38,018 nucleotides of DNA from a virus. The notes beneath the pieces are model-generated. The model ran no database searches. It saw only the letters and a list, made by a program, of their open reading frames with translations, and was not told where the DNA came from. Where the stretch lies: positions 1-38,018 of IMG/VR virus record IMGVR_UViG_3300030118_003044; one strand, written 5' to 3'. Within the stretch, counting starts at the first letter, position 1. Each line of letters begins with the position of its first letter. This document shows positions 24,673-31,715 of the stretch, in pieces. The position numbers and the translations under genes were made by a program.

Positions 24673-24873
24673 TTATTCACCTCTACTAATTATTCCTTTC
24701 TCTATCAATTCTTCGTAGTTATCCATCCAGTTTGCTACAATCTTTATTGATTCTCTTCGGCCTAAGCCGAACTCCTCTCTCAAATATGGAGCAGAACCAA
24801 ACATATTGGTTACTCCACTTTGCCGTAATTCTTCTAAATACACATAGTATTCAATCCATTCTTCATTTATCAT
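24673..24873 (-). CDS. Small helical phage-type protein, possible helix-turn-helix
   Basis: 66 residues, ribosome binding site AAAGGAATT. The order YLEELRQSGVTNMFGSAPYL and EEFGLGRRESIKIVANWM is a compact helical pattern that recurs in small proteins of marine phages. The second helix pair could bind DNA. It starts 4 nt inside the end of the TFB gene. Function unknown. Confidence 0.5.
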   Translation of the reverse strand: MINEEWIEYYVYLEELRQSGVTNMFGSAPYLREEFGLGRRESIKIVANWMDNYEELIEKGIISRGE

Positions 24874-25727
24874 TTTAATTCCTTTCCTCTTATTTGTTTT
24901 ATTTCTTCTTTTCCTATTAATTCTAATAGTCTATTAGTTGTGTTTCTAATAGACCACCTAGATACACTACAATTCCTACTTATCTTACTAGCACTTATAT
25001 CAGTTCTACAATTAACATTGGCGGCTATCCAAGCAATTGCTACAGGATAGGTAGTAGGAATATTGAATTCACTTTCTTCTATTATCTGTTGAAAATAGTT
25101 ATGTGTAGTTATACATTGTTGGATAAATACTAAATTATCCAGAATTTGAACCGCTACTCTTTCTATTTCGTAAGTATAATCTATAGGTTTAGTTACCTTG
25201 CCAAAGGCCTTTTTAATCTTCTTAACTAGTTTAATTACCTTAGATTTATCACTTTGAAATTCAATAGAACAAATATCGGCATATTTCACCGGAGTATTAT
25301 TCTCTAACAAACAATAGTAAACTATCGCACATGCTCTATCTTCGTAGGATGACCTATTAATTATATCTTTGCGATAAAGCGTTAGATACACTTCTTCACA
25401 CCTATCTCTTATTGCTTTGCTAGAGGTAAAATTGGCTAGTAGTATTTTACAAAAAGATAGGCCTTTTTGTATATAAATAGAATATCCGCTTTTTATGTGA
25501 TGGGGTGCAACTTTTCCAATTTTTCCTTTGATAACAGAGCCTAATTTTCCTTTATCGGGTGAGTAAATAGTGTTGCCCGATTTATCTACGGGTAGCACAG
25601 TTTCTTCAAACATATCAGTTATAATCACTAGTCCACAGTCATCGCAGACCATTTCTCCTAACCTTTCATTGAATGAAACCGATTTACTAGAACACTCTTC
25701 ACAAGTATAAGTGTAATTTCTTGTCAT
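24870..25727 (-). CDS. Transcription initiation factor TFB (TFIIB homologue)
   Basis: 285 residues, close to archaeal TFB; ATG behind AGGAGAGATT. The N-terminal zinc ribbon has C9-E-E-C12 and C28-D-D-C31. A linker comparable to the B-reader follows, then two cyclin-like repeats: one around SSYEDRACAIVYYCLLENNTPVKYADIC, the second around YPVAIAWIAANVNCRTDISASKIS, ending in a DNA-recognition helix (VSRWSIRNTTNRLLELI). It could bring host RNA polymerase to viral promoters in place of host TFB. It overlaps the 396-residue gene upstream by 29 nt. Confidence 0.88.
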   Translation of the reverse strand: MTRNYTYTCEECSSKSVSFNERLGEMVCDDCGLVIITDMFEETVLPVDKSGNTIYSPDKGKLGSVIKGKIGKVAPHHIKSGYSIYIQKGLSFCKILLANFTSSKAIRDRCEEVYLTLYRKDIINRSSYEDRACAIVYYCLLENNTPVKYADICSIEFQSDKSKVIKLVKKIKKAFGKVTKPIDYTYEIERVAVQILDNLVFIQQCITTHNYFQQIIEESEFNIPTTYPVAIAWIAANVNCRTDISASKISRNCSVSRWSIRNTTNRLLELIGKEEIKQIRGKELK

Positions 25728-26889
25728 CTAATCTCTCCTGCTTAAAAACAAAATCGTCTAATCTAACTGTATTAGGCTCAATATCTCTAATGTAGCCTTG
25801 AATGGTGCTTACTCTTTTCATCATCATAATATCATTTAATGCGGCAAACGCCCTAGCACACATTTGGTCGCCTAATGGGGCACTATTAGACATATTATCT
25901 ATACAAATTGGCCCTTTCCAATCATTAGATTTTATTTCTACTCCAACATCATCATCATCGTCATCATATTGAACTTCTGTCTTAGAACCTAAGACATAGG
26001 TAGAGACTCTTTGTGTTCCGCTTTTGCTTCCATTATCTCTAATAAACCAATCATAGCCCTTTCCTCTAACCACCATGCCGTCTAATTTTCCAGACTCTTT
26101 GTAGATGAGGGTAATTCTATTAGAGAATTGTTTTACCATATCTTGAACCAATTCTTGCGCTCTCTTCTCAATCAAATCAGCAGTCCTATTTTGCTCTAAG
26201 AAAGGAATCATCAATTCTATTTCGGAAGGAGTTGGTTTACGGCCAACAGTTTCTACGAATAATCTATTAGGTGAACAGAATTTCCACTTTCCTGTTTTTT
26301 TACCATGTAAGAAAAAGGAACAAAAGGAGTTAATATCTTTGCCTTTCATAGTTCCCCAAATTCCATCACTAACTTCTACGGCATATTCATCAGAGCCTAT
26401 TTGTTGAACATTCAACCTAACTTCTACTTTATCAAAGTCTTTGTAAAAATTATATGGCATTCTGTTTTCTAAAACATATCTAATGTCTTCTGATACATTT
26501 AGAGTCTTAAGTAGGGTTCTTTGTAATTGTAATTTATCATCAGTCCAAACAGACTTTATTGCCACTCTAGAAAGAACACTAAGCATATGGTTGAAACTAA
26601 CCGCTTTACCGTTCATGTAGTATCTAGACGAATATTCTAATAGAATAGGAACACTACCTATACTAAAATACATTTCTTTTTTATACTTTAGATTGGCTAG
26701 TTGAGTTTTAAAATATCTTCTAAGCGATTCAAAGATAGGGTCTTTTGCACCATTTCTAATATTTAATACGGTAGGATTCCATACATAGGGACGACCTTCC
26801 CAAGTAATAGTAAATTTACCATAAGTTCCTTGTTGGTCGTCAGGCGTGGGTATATTTACTTCTATTTTGTATTCTTTTTCTTCATTCAT
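25699..26889 (-). CDS. Large protein of unknown function
   Basis: 396 residues. Not recognised. It has mixed alpha/beta composition, a segment GKKTGKWKFCSPNRLF, an acidic run of six Asp near residue 315, and no nucleotide-binding or metal motif. It lies directly upstream of TFB and overlaps it by 29 nt, so they are probably made together. A role in transcription or host takeover is possible from position only. A GTGAT before the ATG is a weak ribosome binding site. Confidence 0.6.
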   Translation of the reverse strand: MNEEKEYKIEVNIPTPDDQQGTYGKFTITWEGRPYVWNPTVLNIRNGAKDPIFESLRRYFKTQLANLKYKKEMYFSIGSVPILLEYSSRYYMNGKAVSFNHMLSVLSRVAIKSVWTDDKLQLQRTLLKTLNVSEDIRYVLENRMPYNFYKDFDKVEVRLNVQQIGSDEYAVEVSDGIWGTMKGKDINSFCSFFLHGKKTGKWKFCSPNRLFVETVGRKPTPSEIELMIPFLEQNRTADLIEKRAQELVQDMVKQFSNRITLIYKESGKLDGMVVRGKGYDWFIRDNGSKSGTQRVSTYVLGSKTEVQYDDDDDDVGVEIKSNDWKGPICIDNMSNSAPLGDQMCARAFAALNDIMMMKRVSTIQGYIRDIEPNTVRLDDFVFKQERLDDKKLHLYL

Positions 26890-26893
26890 ATTA

Positions 26894-27052
26894 TCACATC
26901 ATATATACATTTTTATTATCTTTGTCACAGATTATGTGACACTCATTTTCTATTTCTATTATGTTAGTAAGTTGGCCACCACAAACTCTACACCTTGTTG
27001 CTATTTTTTTATTTCTTGTGCTTTTTTGGTATTTCGGGTCTTTTTCTTTCAA
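26894..27052 (-). CDS. Small zinc-binding protein
   Basis: 52 residues, found by reading the sequence. TTG start at 27052 behind AAGGTGA; it overlaps the preceding gene by 44 nt and ends 4 nt before the 396-residue gene. A basic N-terminus (KEKDPKYQKSTRNKK) precedes C21-R-V-C24 and ECHIIC (C38, C42), a small metal knuckle. Confidence 0.45.
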   Translation of the reverse strand: MKEKDPKYQKSTRNKKIATRCRVCGGQLTNIIEIENECHIICDKDNKNVYMM

Positions 27053-27395
27053 ATAATTCACCTTCCATTTTTTTTCTTGTTTTACAAATTATACAACTAG
27101 TTTTACAATTGTGGTTATGGTAGTCTAGCATGCTTTTAGTTTCCTTTATGTTTTTAATTAAAAATTTTTTAAAACCAATTTCAACCGCTTCTTCAATTTC
27201 ATATAGTTCATCAAGTCTACAAAAATCATAATATAGCGTTGATATTTTACTAGCATCCGTATCGAATATGTCATGAAACTCTTCAATTACTTTTATTGAA
27301 TTTTTCATAGTAAGAATGCTCTCACTCGAAAAGTCTTTCAAGATAAAGAGCATTATGTCTAGTGCTTCATTATATTTTTTAACAAGGCTAGGCAC
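27009..27395 (-). CDS. Helical protein with C-terminal cysteine motif
   Basis: 128 residues; GTG at 27395 behind AGGAGG, overlapping the upstream TAG. Residues 1-90 are helical. The C-terminus has HNHNCKTSCIICKTRKK, three Cys and two His that could bind zinc, followed by a basic tail. No family recognised. Confidence 0.5.
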   Translation of the reverse strand: MPSLVKKYNEALDIMLFILKDFSSESILTMKNSIKVIEEFHDIFDTDASKISTLYYDFCRLDELYEIEEAVEIGFKKFLIKNIKETKSMLDYHNHNCKTSCIICKTRKKMEGELFERKRPEIPKKHKK

Positions 27396-27541
27396 TATCT
27401 AGCCTCCTGTAGTTTAAACAACTTTTCTAGAGTTGTTATTATTCTCAAACCTCTATCAACATCATTTTGTGATAGCCTGTCTGTATGTAGCATTTTTTTC
27501 AGTTCCTTGAAAGATTCAGCAACAACCTGCTCATCATTCAT
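27395..27541 (-). CDS. Small helical protein, probably leaderless
   Basis: 48 residues from the ATG at 27541 (the open frame reaches farther but without support). There is no ribosome binding site; instead a TATA-like GGTTTATG ends about 25 nt upstream, as expected when transcription starts at or next to the ATG. The sequence is charged and helical (VVAESFKELKKMLH...). Function unknown. Confidence 0.45.
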   Translation of the reverse strand: MNDEQVVAESFKELKKMLHTDRLSQNDVDRGLRIITTLEKLFKLQEAR

Positions 27542-27649
27542 GTTTTGTTTTGTATAGGATAAGGAACATAAACCTATCGTTTTGTGAGGGGTAGACTCAA
27601 GCCCCAATATGAGTCTACCCCTCTAAGGGGAAAGAACGAATAGTCTAAT
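27542..27649 (-). promoter_or_regulatory. Intergenic promoter region with TATA-like element
   Basis: A 108-nt gap. On the - strand GGTTTATG lies 25 nt before the ATG at 27541, the right place for an archaeal TATA box serving a leaderless transcript. A short inverted pair (GGGGTAGACTC with GAGTCTACCCC, around 27588-27622) lies upstream and could end transcription from the ubiquitin-like gene or act as an operator. Confidence 0.4.
27588..27622. repeat. Inverted repeat GGGGTAGACTC / GAGTCTACCCC
   Basis: An 11-nt arm beginning at about 27588 is repeated in reverse complement, ending at about 27622, separated by about 13 nt (AAGCCCCAATAT-type spacer). It follows the ubiquitin-like gene's 3' neighbour region on the - strand. 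No strong T-run follows on either strand, so it may be an operator or an RNA structure rather than a terminator. Confidence 0.5.
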
Positions 27650-27856
27650 TCAAAGGCTTCCTCCAACGATAGCATTTACTAGGTCTACTGTCTCAACAGT
27701 TTCCCAGTTAATCTCTGCAATATCCTCTCTCGATACCATTTCTCCATCAATAAAACACCAATGGGTCGGGTGAGTTTCTATTTGCTCAATCACGCTACTT
27801 GCTTCTAACATTAAATCCGTGTGTCCTGTATCATTCATTATTCTTAACTTAATCAT
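27650..27856 (-). CDS. Ubiquitin-like (ThiS/MoaD-type) protein with internal Gly-Gly
   Basis: 68 residues, ATG behind AGGAGATGA. A beta-grasp order is visible: strand MIKLRIMND, strand HTDLMLEA, helix SVIEQIETH, strand HWCFIDGEMV, and a last strand TVDLVNAIVGG. The Gly-Gly is at 65-66 and is followed by Ser-Leu, so the active C-terminus would be exposed only after proteolysis. The same array encodes an E1-like enzyme and a JAMM protease. It may serve as a protein tag or a sulfur carrier. It has its own promoter-like element upstream. Confidence 0.7.
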   Translation of the reverse strand: MIKLRIMNDTGHTDLMLEASSVIEQIETHPTHWCFIDGEMVSREDIAEINWETVETVDLVNAIVGGSL

Positions 27857-27892
27857 ATTTTCATCTCCTGTATTTTTCTTTCTTTCTCTCCA

Positions 27893-27904
27893 CTATTTAA
27901 ACTA
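27893..27904 (-). promoter_or_regulatory. Promoter-like 12-mer upstream of the ubiquitin-like gene
   Basis: On the - strand TAGTTTAAATAG lies about 37 nt before the ATG at 27856. The same 12 bases occur at 33940-33951 in front of the gene at 33418-33918. TTTAAAT is a plausible TATA box. Transcription starting about 25 nt downstream would leave a short leader that includes AGGAGATGA. Confidence 0.5.
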
Positions 27905-27905
27905 T

Positions 27906-28025
27906 TCAGGCCAAAAGGCTGAATGGGGCAATAATCAATATGAGGGGTAGCAATAGTAGGGCTAATCCCCATACCAAGCAAACACTCAATATGTCGCCTG
28001 TTATCTTCAAAATATTCTTTATCAT
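27906..28025 (-). CDS. Tiny hydrophobic membrane protein
   Basis: 39 residues; ATG overlaps the upstream stop (ATGA). After a short basic start (MIKNILK), residues 12-39 are almost all Leu, Ile, Val, Ala and Pro, one or two membrane passes. Function unknown. Confidence 0.5.
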   Translation of the reverse strand: MIKNILKITGDILSVCLVWGLALLLLPLILIIAPFSLLA

Positions 28026-28282
28026 TCTAAATCACCTGCTGAATTATTCATAAAATCTTGGTCATCTTTTTCAAACTCTCTTTGTTCTACTAAGAAGGAT
28101 GTCAAAAGTTCATCCATCTTATCTTGTAGGCTGTGAACTATACCGGATATTGTTTTACGGTATAGACTAATCCATATTTTATGATATGAATTGACTACGA
28201 TTTTAGGCTTATCATTTTCAGTTTGGCTTATTATTATCGGTGGCATTTCTGCCGAGTTTATTATTCTATATTCTACTTCCAT
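28022..28282 (-). CDS. Small hypothetical protein
   Basis: 86 residues, ribosome binding site GGAGG. Beta strands at the start (VEYRIINSAEMPPIIIS), a helix SLYRKTISGIVHSLQDKMDELL and an acidic tail. No family recognised. Confidence 0.5.
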   Translation of the reverse strand: MEVEYRIINSAEMPPIIISQTENDKPKIVVNSYHKIWISLYRKTISGIVHSLQDKMDELLTSFLVEQREFEKDDQDFMNNSAGDLE

Positions 28283-28605
28283 TATATTTCCTCCTTTAGA
28301 GCATTTGCATATCCTTGACCTAGAAGCATTACTCCTCTAGTGTTCTTAGACATGACTATTTCATCTAACCTATCTAGTTTATCTTTTGGGTTAGCATCAA
28401 CAGAATTAACAATGAATTCTGCTAAAAGAATAGCAACCTTAACGGGACTAACATCCCTAAATAATTTGTAAAGATTTTCTGTTACTGAATCTCGATACAT
28501 TTCATGGTATTTACAATCCAAGCATTCTTCTTTTATTACACATTCATAGGTTGGGTCTGAACTTAAATACCAACCTTTACCTTCACATACTTCACAATCC
28601 TTCAA
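28282..28605 (-). CDS. Protein with N-terminal zinc motif
   Basis: 107 residues from a TTG at 28605 behind AGGAGG. The first 35 residues contain CEVCEGKGWY and CLDCKYH, a DnaJ-like two-knuckle zinc site; the rest is helical (LYKLFRDVSPVKVAILLAEFI). A nucleic-acid or protein-binding adaptor is plausible. It overlaps the 214-residue gene by 14 nt. Confidence 0.5.
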   Translation of the reverse strand: MKDCEVCEGKGWYLSSDPTYECVIKEECLDCKYHEMYRDSVTENLYKLFRDVSPVKVAILLAEFIVNSVDANPKDKLDRLDEIVMSKNTRGVMLLGQGYANALKEEI

Positions 28606-29236
28606 GTGCCTTCCTCCTGTATTCTTCTATTTTTCTTTGATATGCCTCTCTAACGGGAGCATATTTTTTTGATATGTGGTCTTTAGGCCACCAACTAGGA
28701 ATATCTCTAGATTTCCAATTAGCAAAAGACCATTTTGCTTCTAAGTAATAGTGCTGATAACTTTTGATAACAAAGTCCCAGTCATCTAAATGTAGATAAT
28801 CGTTCCTATCTAATCGGTAAATATCAAACATGGCAATATGAACGGGAGTTGCTAAATTAGAATCTGCGTCAAACTCCATAGGTGTTTGTAGCATTCTTTG
28901 ATAAGTTCCATGCACTTTACCATATCTAAAAGTATATTCTTCACAAAGTGCCATACCATGTTGATAAAGCCAAAGAGTGTTATGGATATTTTGTCTAGCC
29001 CAAATAGTGCTAGGGTGATTAAGCATAGCAGGTTTCATTAAAATAGAGCCGCTTTCTTCATGATATTCTTTCAATCTAGCAAGACTAGGTTCGTAGCCAT
29101 AGATATCAGAAAACTCTTGAAACAGTGCATTAGTATGTAGCATTTGGCAAGTTTCCGTTGGCATTTTAACTATGTGTTTGTCTATCATTTGTCTCGCTGA
29201 TTCAATGGGGCATCTTGATAATGCAAATATATTCAT
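28592..29236 (-). CDS. Phage-type protein of the family often labelled pyrimidine dimer DNA glycosylase
   Basis: 214 residues; ribosome binding site GAGGAAG. The blocks DKHIVKMPTETCQMLHT (19-35), HPSTIWARQNIHNTLWLYQHGMALCEEY (74-101), YGKVH and a C-terminal W-rich region (AKWSFANWKSRDIPSWW) match a protein common in marine phages. Databases sometimes label it pyrimidine dimer DNA glycosylase. The label is from memory and its biochemical basis is uncertain; repair or modification of DNA is the best guess. Confidence 0.5.
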   Translation of the reverse strand: MNIFALSRCPIESARQMIDKHIVKMPTETCQMLHTNALFQEFSDIYGYEPSLARLKEYHEESGSILMKPAMLNHPSTIWARQNIHNTLWLYQHGMALCEEYTFRYGKVHGTYQRMLQTPMEFDADSNLATPVHIAMFDIYRLDRNDYLHLDDWDFVIKSYQHYYLEAKWSFANWKSRDIPSWWPKDHISKKYAPVREAYQRKIEEYRRKALEGL

Positions 29237-29382
29237 TCTTCCTCACACTCGCATTCTTCTACATAACAACCGCATTCTAAATAGCAGTCACAATCATCAC
29301 TTGAATAACACCCACAATCTAATTGCGGGTCTAAATGGTCATCTAATGATGCCCAACACATATTATCGGGGTAATTACTCAT
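29233..29382 (-). CDS. Acidic CxC-repeat peptide, metallothionein-like
   Basis: 49 residues, read from the sequence; stop overlaps the next ATG (ATGA). It has nine cysteines, eight of them in four CxC pairs (23/25, 31/33, 37/39, 44/46) on an acidic background ending ECECEEE. Regular CxC spacing is a mark of metal-binding peptides. It could bind zinc or copper, but no family is recognised. Confidence 0.55.
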   Translation of the reverse strand: MSNYPDNMCWASLDDHLDPQLDCGCYSSDDCDCYLECGCYVEECECEEE

Positions 29383-29494
29383 CTTCTTTCACCTCTGCTA
29401 ATTCAGGAAACCTTTGCATTAATTCTGCATGTGCTTCTTTAGGACTTAATTTAGGATAATATTTTTTCCATAGTTCATTCCAATTTACTTTCAT
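29375..29494 (-). CDS. Tiny hypothetical protein
   Basis: 39 residues; ATG overlaps the upstream stop (ATGA) and the end overlaps the CxC-peptide gene by 8 nt. Sequence is charged and helical with aromatics near the start (NWNELWKKYYPKLSPKEAHAEL). Function unknown. Confidence 0.4.
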   Translation of the reverse strand: MKVNWNELWKKYYPKLSPKEAHAELMQRFPELAEVKEDE

Positions 29495-29736
29495 TCTTCT
29501 TCACCTTCTATTAGTGCATTATAGTGGTCTAGTGCTTTGACAAAGGTAGTGCAAATTATAGTTAGTTCGCTTCTATTAACTTCCCATGAATTTCCGTCAT
29601 TTGCGGGTCTATTAGTCCATATTTCATCTTTGAAGAATAGCATCATTGATACTACATCCTTAAAAATGTATTTTACCTTCATGGCAATTGTTCCATCATT
29701 GTATATTATGTTTCCAAATTCTTGTTTTATTTTCAT
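29491..29736 (-). CDS. Small hypothetical protein
   Basis: 81 residues with a strong AGGAGG. Beta strands at the start (FGNIIYNDGTIAMKVKYIF), a helix-rich end and an acidic tail (IEGEEE). No family recognised. Confidence 0.5.
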   Translation of the reverse strand: MKIKQEFGNIIYNDGTIAMKVKYIFKDVVSMMLFFKDEIWTNRPANDGNSWEVNRSELTIICTTFVKALDHYNALIEGEEE

Positions 29737-29906
29737 TTATATTTCCTCCTCGCTTCTTCATATATTTTATAGTGGTCTTTACGACCACTCTTGCTCTGTT
29801 TTCTGCAATATTCGTGTCTTTTTTCTGCAACTGAAACATCTAAGTTTAGATATTCTGTTTTGTATAATCTTTGATTTATTATTGGTATTATTTCCTTTAT
29901 TTTCAT
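29733..29906 (-). CDS. Small basic protein
   Basis: 57 residues; both ends overlap neighbours as ATGA. It is strongly basic with many Lys, Arg and Tyr (HEYCRKQSKSGRKDHYKIYEEARRKYK), suggesting nucleic-acid contact. The ribosome binding site of the next gene lies in its last codons. Confidence 0.45.
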   Translation of the reverse strand: MKIKEIIPIINQRLYKTEYLNLDVSVAEKRHEYCRKQSKSGRKDHYKIYEEARRKYK

Positions 29907-30121
29907 TCAATCACCTTTTTCTGCACCCAATACTGATAAGTCAGCATAGCAACTTTTAGTAGGTTATAGTTATCCGCACTAGGGTTTCCTTTGAAACCAT
30001 TAAGTGCCATATCAAGACCCTCAATAGCGGCTGTCTTTCTTACTTCTATCACATCTCTAGCAGCAGGTTGAAAGACAGTTCCATACGCATCTGTTATTAT
30101 TTTATAAATTTCTTTTTCCAT
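29903..30121 (-). CDS. Small helical hypothetical protein
   Basis: 72 residues, ribosome binding site AAAGGAGAAA. Predicted all-helical (EIYKIITDAYGTVF...LLKVAMLTYQYWVQKK). No known family. Confidence 0.5.
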   Translation of the reverse strand: MEKEIYKIITDAYGTVFQPAARDVIEVRKTAAIEGLDMALNGFKGNPSADNYNLLKVAMLTYQYWVQKKVIE

Positions 30122-30123
30122 TT

Positions 30124-30351
30124 TTATTTCTCCTTTATTAGTGGCGGAATGTAATCTTTATCATATAGAACAAATAATTCTTTATGACAGTGGTTACAAA
30201 GTTGAACTAGAATACTCTCTTCTATTTGTTCTAGTTCCATAGTTTTGAATTCCATAAATACCATAGTGGATGCCACTAAGCCGCATTTATAGCACTTAGG
30301 AATTTTTTCTTTATGTTCTTTTACAAAGAACTGTTTTAGCCAATTAAACAT
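30124..30351 (-). CDS. Zinc-ribbon protein
   Basis: 75 residues. C20-Y-K-C23 and C52-N-H-C55 form a zinc ribbon with a 28-residue insert that reads as two strands. Basic N-terminus. GGAGTTGAT stands before the ATG. It opens a run of small genes after a 115-nt gap. Confidence 0.55.
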   Translation of the reverse strand: MFNWLKQFFVKEHKEKIPKCYKCGLVASTMVFMEFKTMELEQIEESILVQLCNHCHKELFVLYDKDYIPPLIKEK

Positions 30352-30466
30352 ATTATCAACTCCAATGGGGGGAATAGCAGGTCAAGTATGAAAGAGAAAG
30401 ACCCATGAGTTATTGTCGGATGCAAGGAAAATACTATTCATTACCCTCATAAAACCCCATTCGTAT
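30352..30466 (-). promoter_or_regulatory. Intergenic gap, possible promoter
   Basis: 115 nt between the 414-residue gene and the zinc-ribbon gene. On the - strand GGTTTTATGAG is a weak TATA-like element, which would give a leader of about 60 nt. No hairpin with T-run was seen. Confidence 0.25.
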
Positions 30467-31711
30467 TCAGTCCTTACGGCTTGCTAAGAGACGAGAAATC
30501 TCTTTTGAAGCCTGATTTTTAGACTTAATCGAACTAATATCCGGATGACCTAAATCATCAAGGAATGCTAATTGTTTTGCGGTAGGTTGAGAAGTTAGAA
30601 CTCTTTTAAGCGTTGTTAATTGTGGTGGTGTTAGTTCTTTCTTTCCACTCATCTGAGTTTTAATACTACTTAGGAAGTTTCGCTCCCAATCGTTTTGAGC
30701 AGTTTCTAAACCAAATGGCTGAACTCCGTAGTAGTGGCACATTTCTTCAAAATTTTCATCCTTAGTTTGTAAGTTTTCCGCACTTTGAGCCAGTTTTATT
30801 TGCTGTTGTCTTTTTGCCTCTAGTTCCCGTTGCTCTCTTAATATTCGCTGTTGTTCTTTTCTAGCGGCTTCCCTTGCTTCTCTAGCAGGTCTTTCTTCTT
30901 CCCACCTTCTTTGTCTTTCTTCTTGTTCTCTTTGCCGTCGTTCTTGTTCTATTCGTCGTTCTTCGGCAATCTCGGCTCTTTTCTCTTCGAGTTTTCTTTG
31001 AGTTTCGCTGAACTCTAGAATACTATCCTTTTCTCTTACGAACAGATAGTTAATATCCAGCATTAGTTTCTTGTTAGGATAGCCATGAACCCTTTGTTGA
31101 TTCTTAGGATTATTAGGATGATTCCATCTCCAAACAACAGAAGCCATTTTATAGTCAGGGTTTCCGAATGTCCCGCTACCTTTTTTACGCAGGGCTAGTC
31201 TAGGTCTAGACATTTTTAGAGAATTGTCCCAATACCAATCTGTTGTTCTTGTGTTATTCCACACATCATACTCTTTGACAAAGTTAAATCTCTCTTCAAA
31301 CATTTCACCATTTTCAGCCCACCATGCTTCTGCTTTCATAGAACCAACTCTAACCTTAATCCACTCAGCAACTTGTTCATCTGTTACTTCATTAGTGTCA
31401 ATTTTTAGTTCTTGAGCAATCTGTCTAATGATTAGGTAGGAGTTAATATGGTCACTACCAACTACATCTTCATTACCGTTTTCTGTATTCTTTATATGGA
31501 AATGATAAACAATACCATGACCACAAAGACAATAGTTTTGATGGTGTGAATTACTGACCCAATCGGGTATTTCTCCATTACCACTCCACCAAACATTACC
31601 AGTTGCTATCCATTCGTGTTTAGCATCATCATAATTATCTGCTACTGATAATTCAACCATTCTTCTTTTTAGGACTCTATCCCATCTTCCGTTTGATAAT
31701 TCTCTTCTCAT
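30467..31711 (-). CDS. Large protein with phage-type zinc domain and long charged coiled coil
   Basis: 414 residues from the ATG at 31711. An N-terminal domain contains YCLCGHGIVYHFHIKN followed by VVGSDHINSYL, the 'CxCG...VGSxxI' pattern of a small zinc domain found in phage proteins; His appears to replace the last Cys. Residues of about 240-320 form a long Arg/Glu-rich coiled coil. The C-terminus LTPPQLTTLKRVL...TAKQLAFLDDLG resembles small helical DNA-associated modules. It lies just downstream of the helicase. Function unknown. Confidence 0.55.
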   Translation of the reverse strand: MRRELSNGRWDRVLKRRMVELSVADNYDDAKHEWIATGNVWWSGNGEIPDWVSNSHHQNYCLCGHGIVYHFHIKNTENGNEDVVGSDHINSYLIIRQIAQELKIDTNEVTDEQVAEWIKVRVGSMKAEAWWAENGEMFEERFNFVKEYDVWNNTRTTDWYWDNSLKMSRPRLALRKKGSGTFGNPDYKMASVVWRWNHPNNPKNQQRVHGYPNKKLMLDINYLFVREKDSILEFSETQRKLEEKRAEIAEERRIEQERRQREQEERQRRWEEERPAREAREAARKEQQRILREQRELEAKRQQQIKLAQSAENLQTKDENFEEMCHYYGVQPFGLETAQNDWERNFLSSIKTQMSGKKELTPPQLTTLKRVLTSQPTAKQLAFLDDLGHPDISSIKSKNQASKEISRLLASRKD

Positions 31712-31715
31712 ATTT

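Noticed and set aside
30352-30466. 19-residue frame in the gap
   Set aside because: Too short, no ribosome binding site and no overlap with neighbours.
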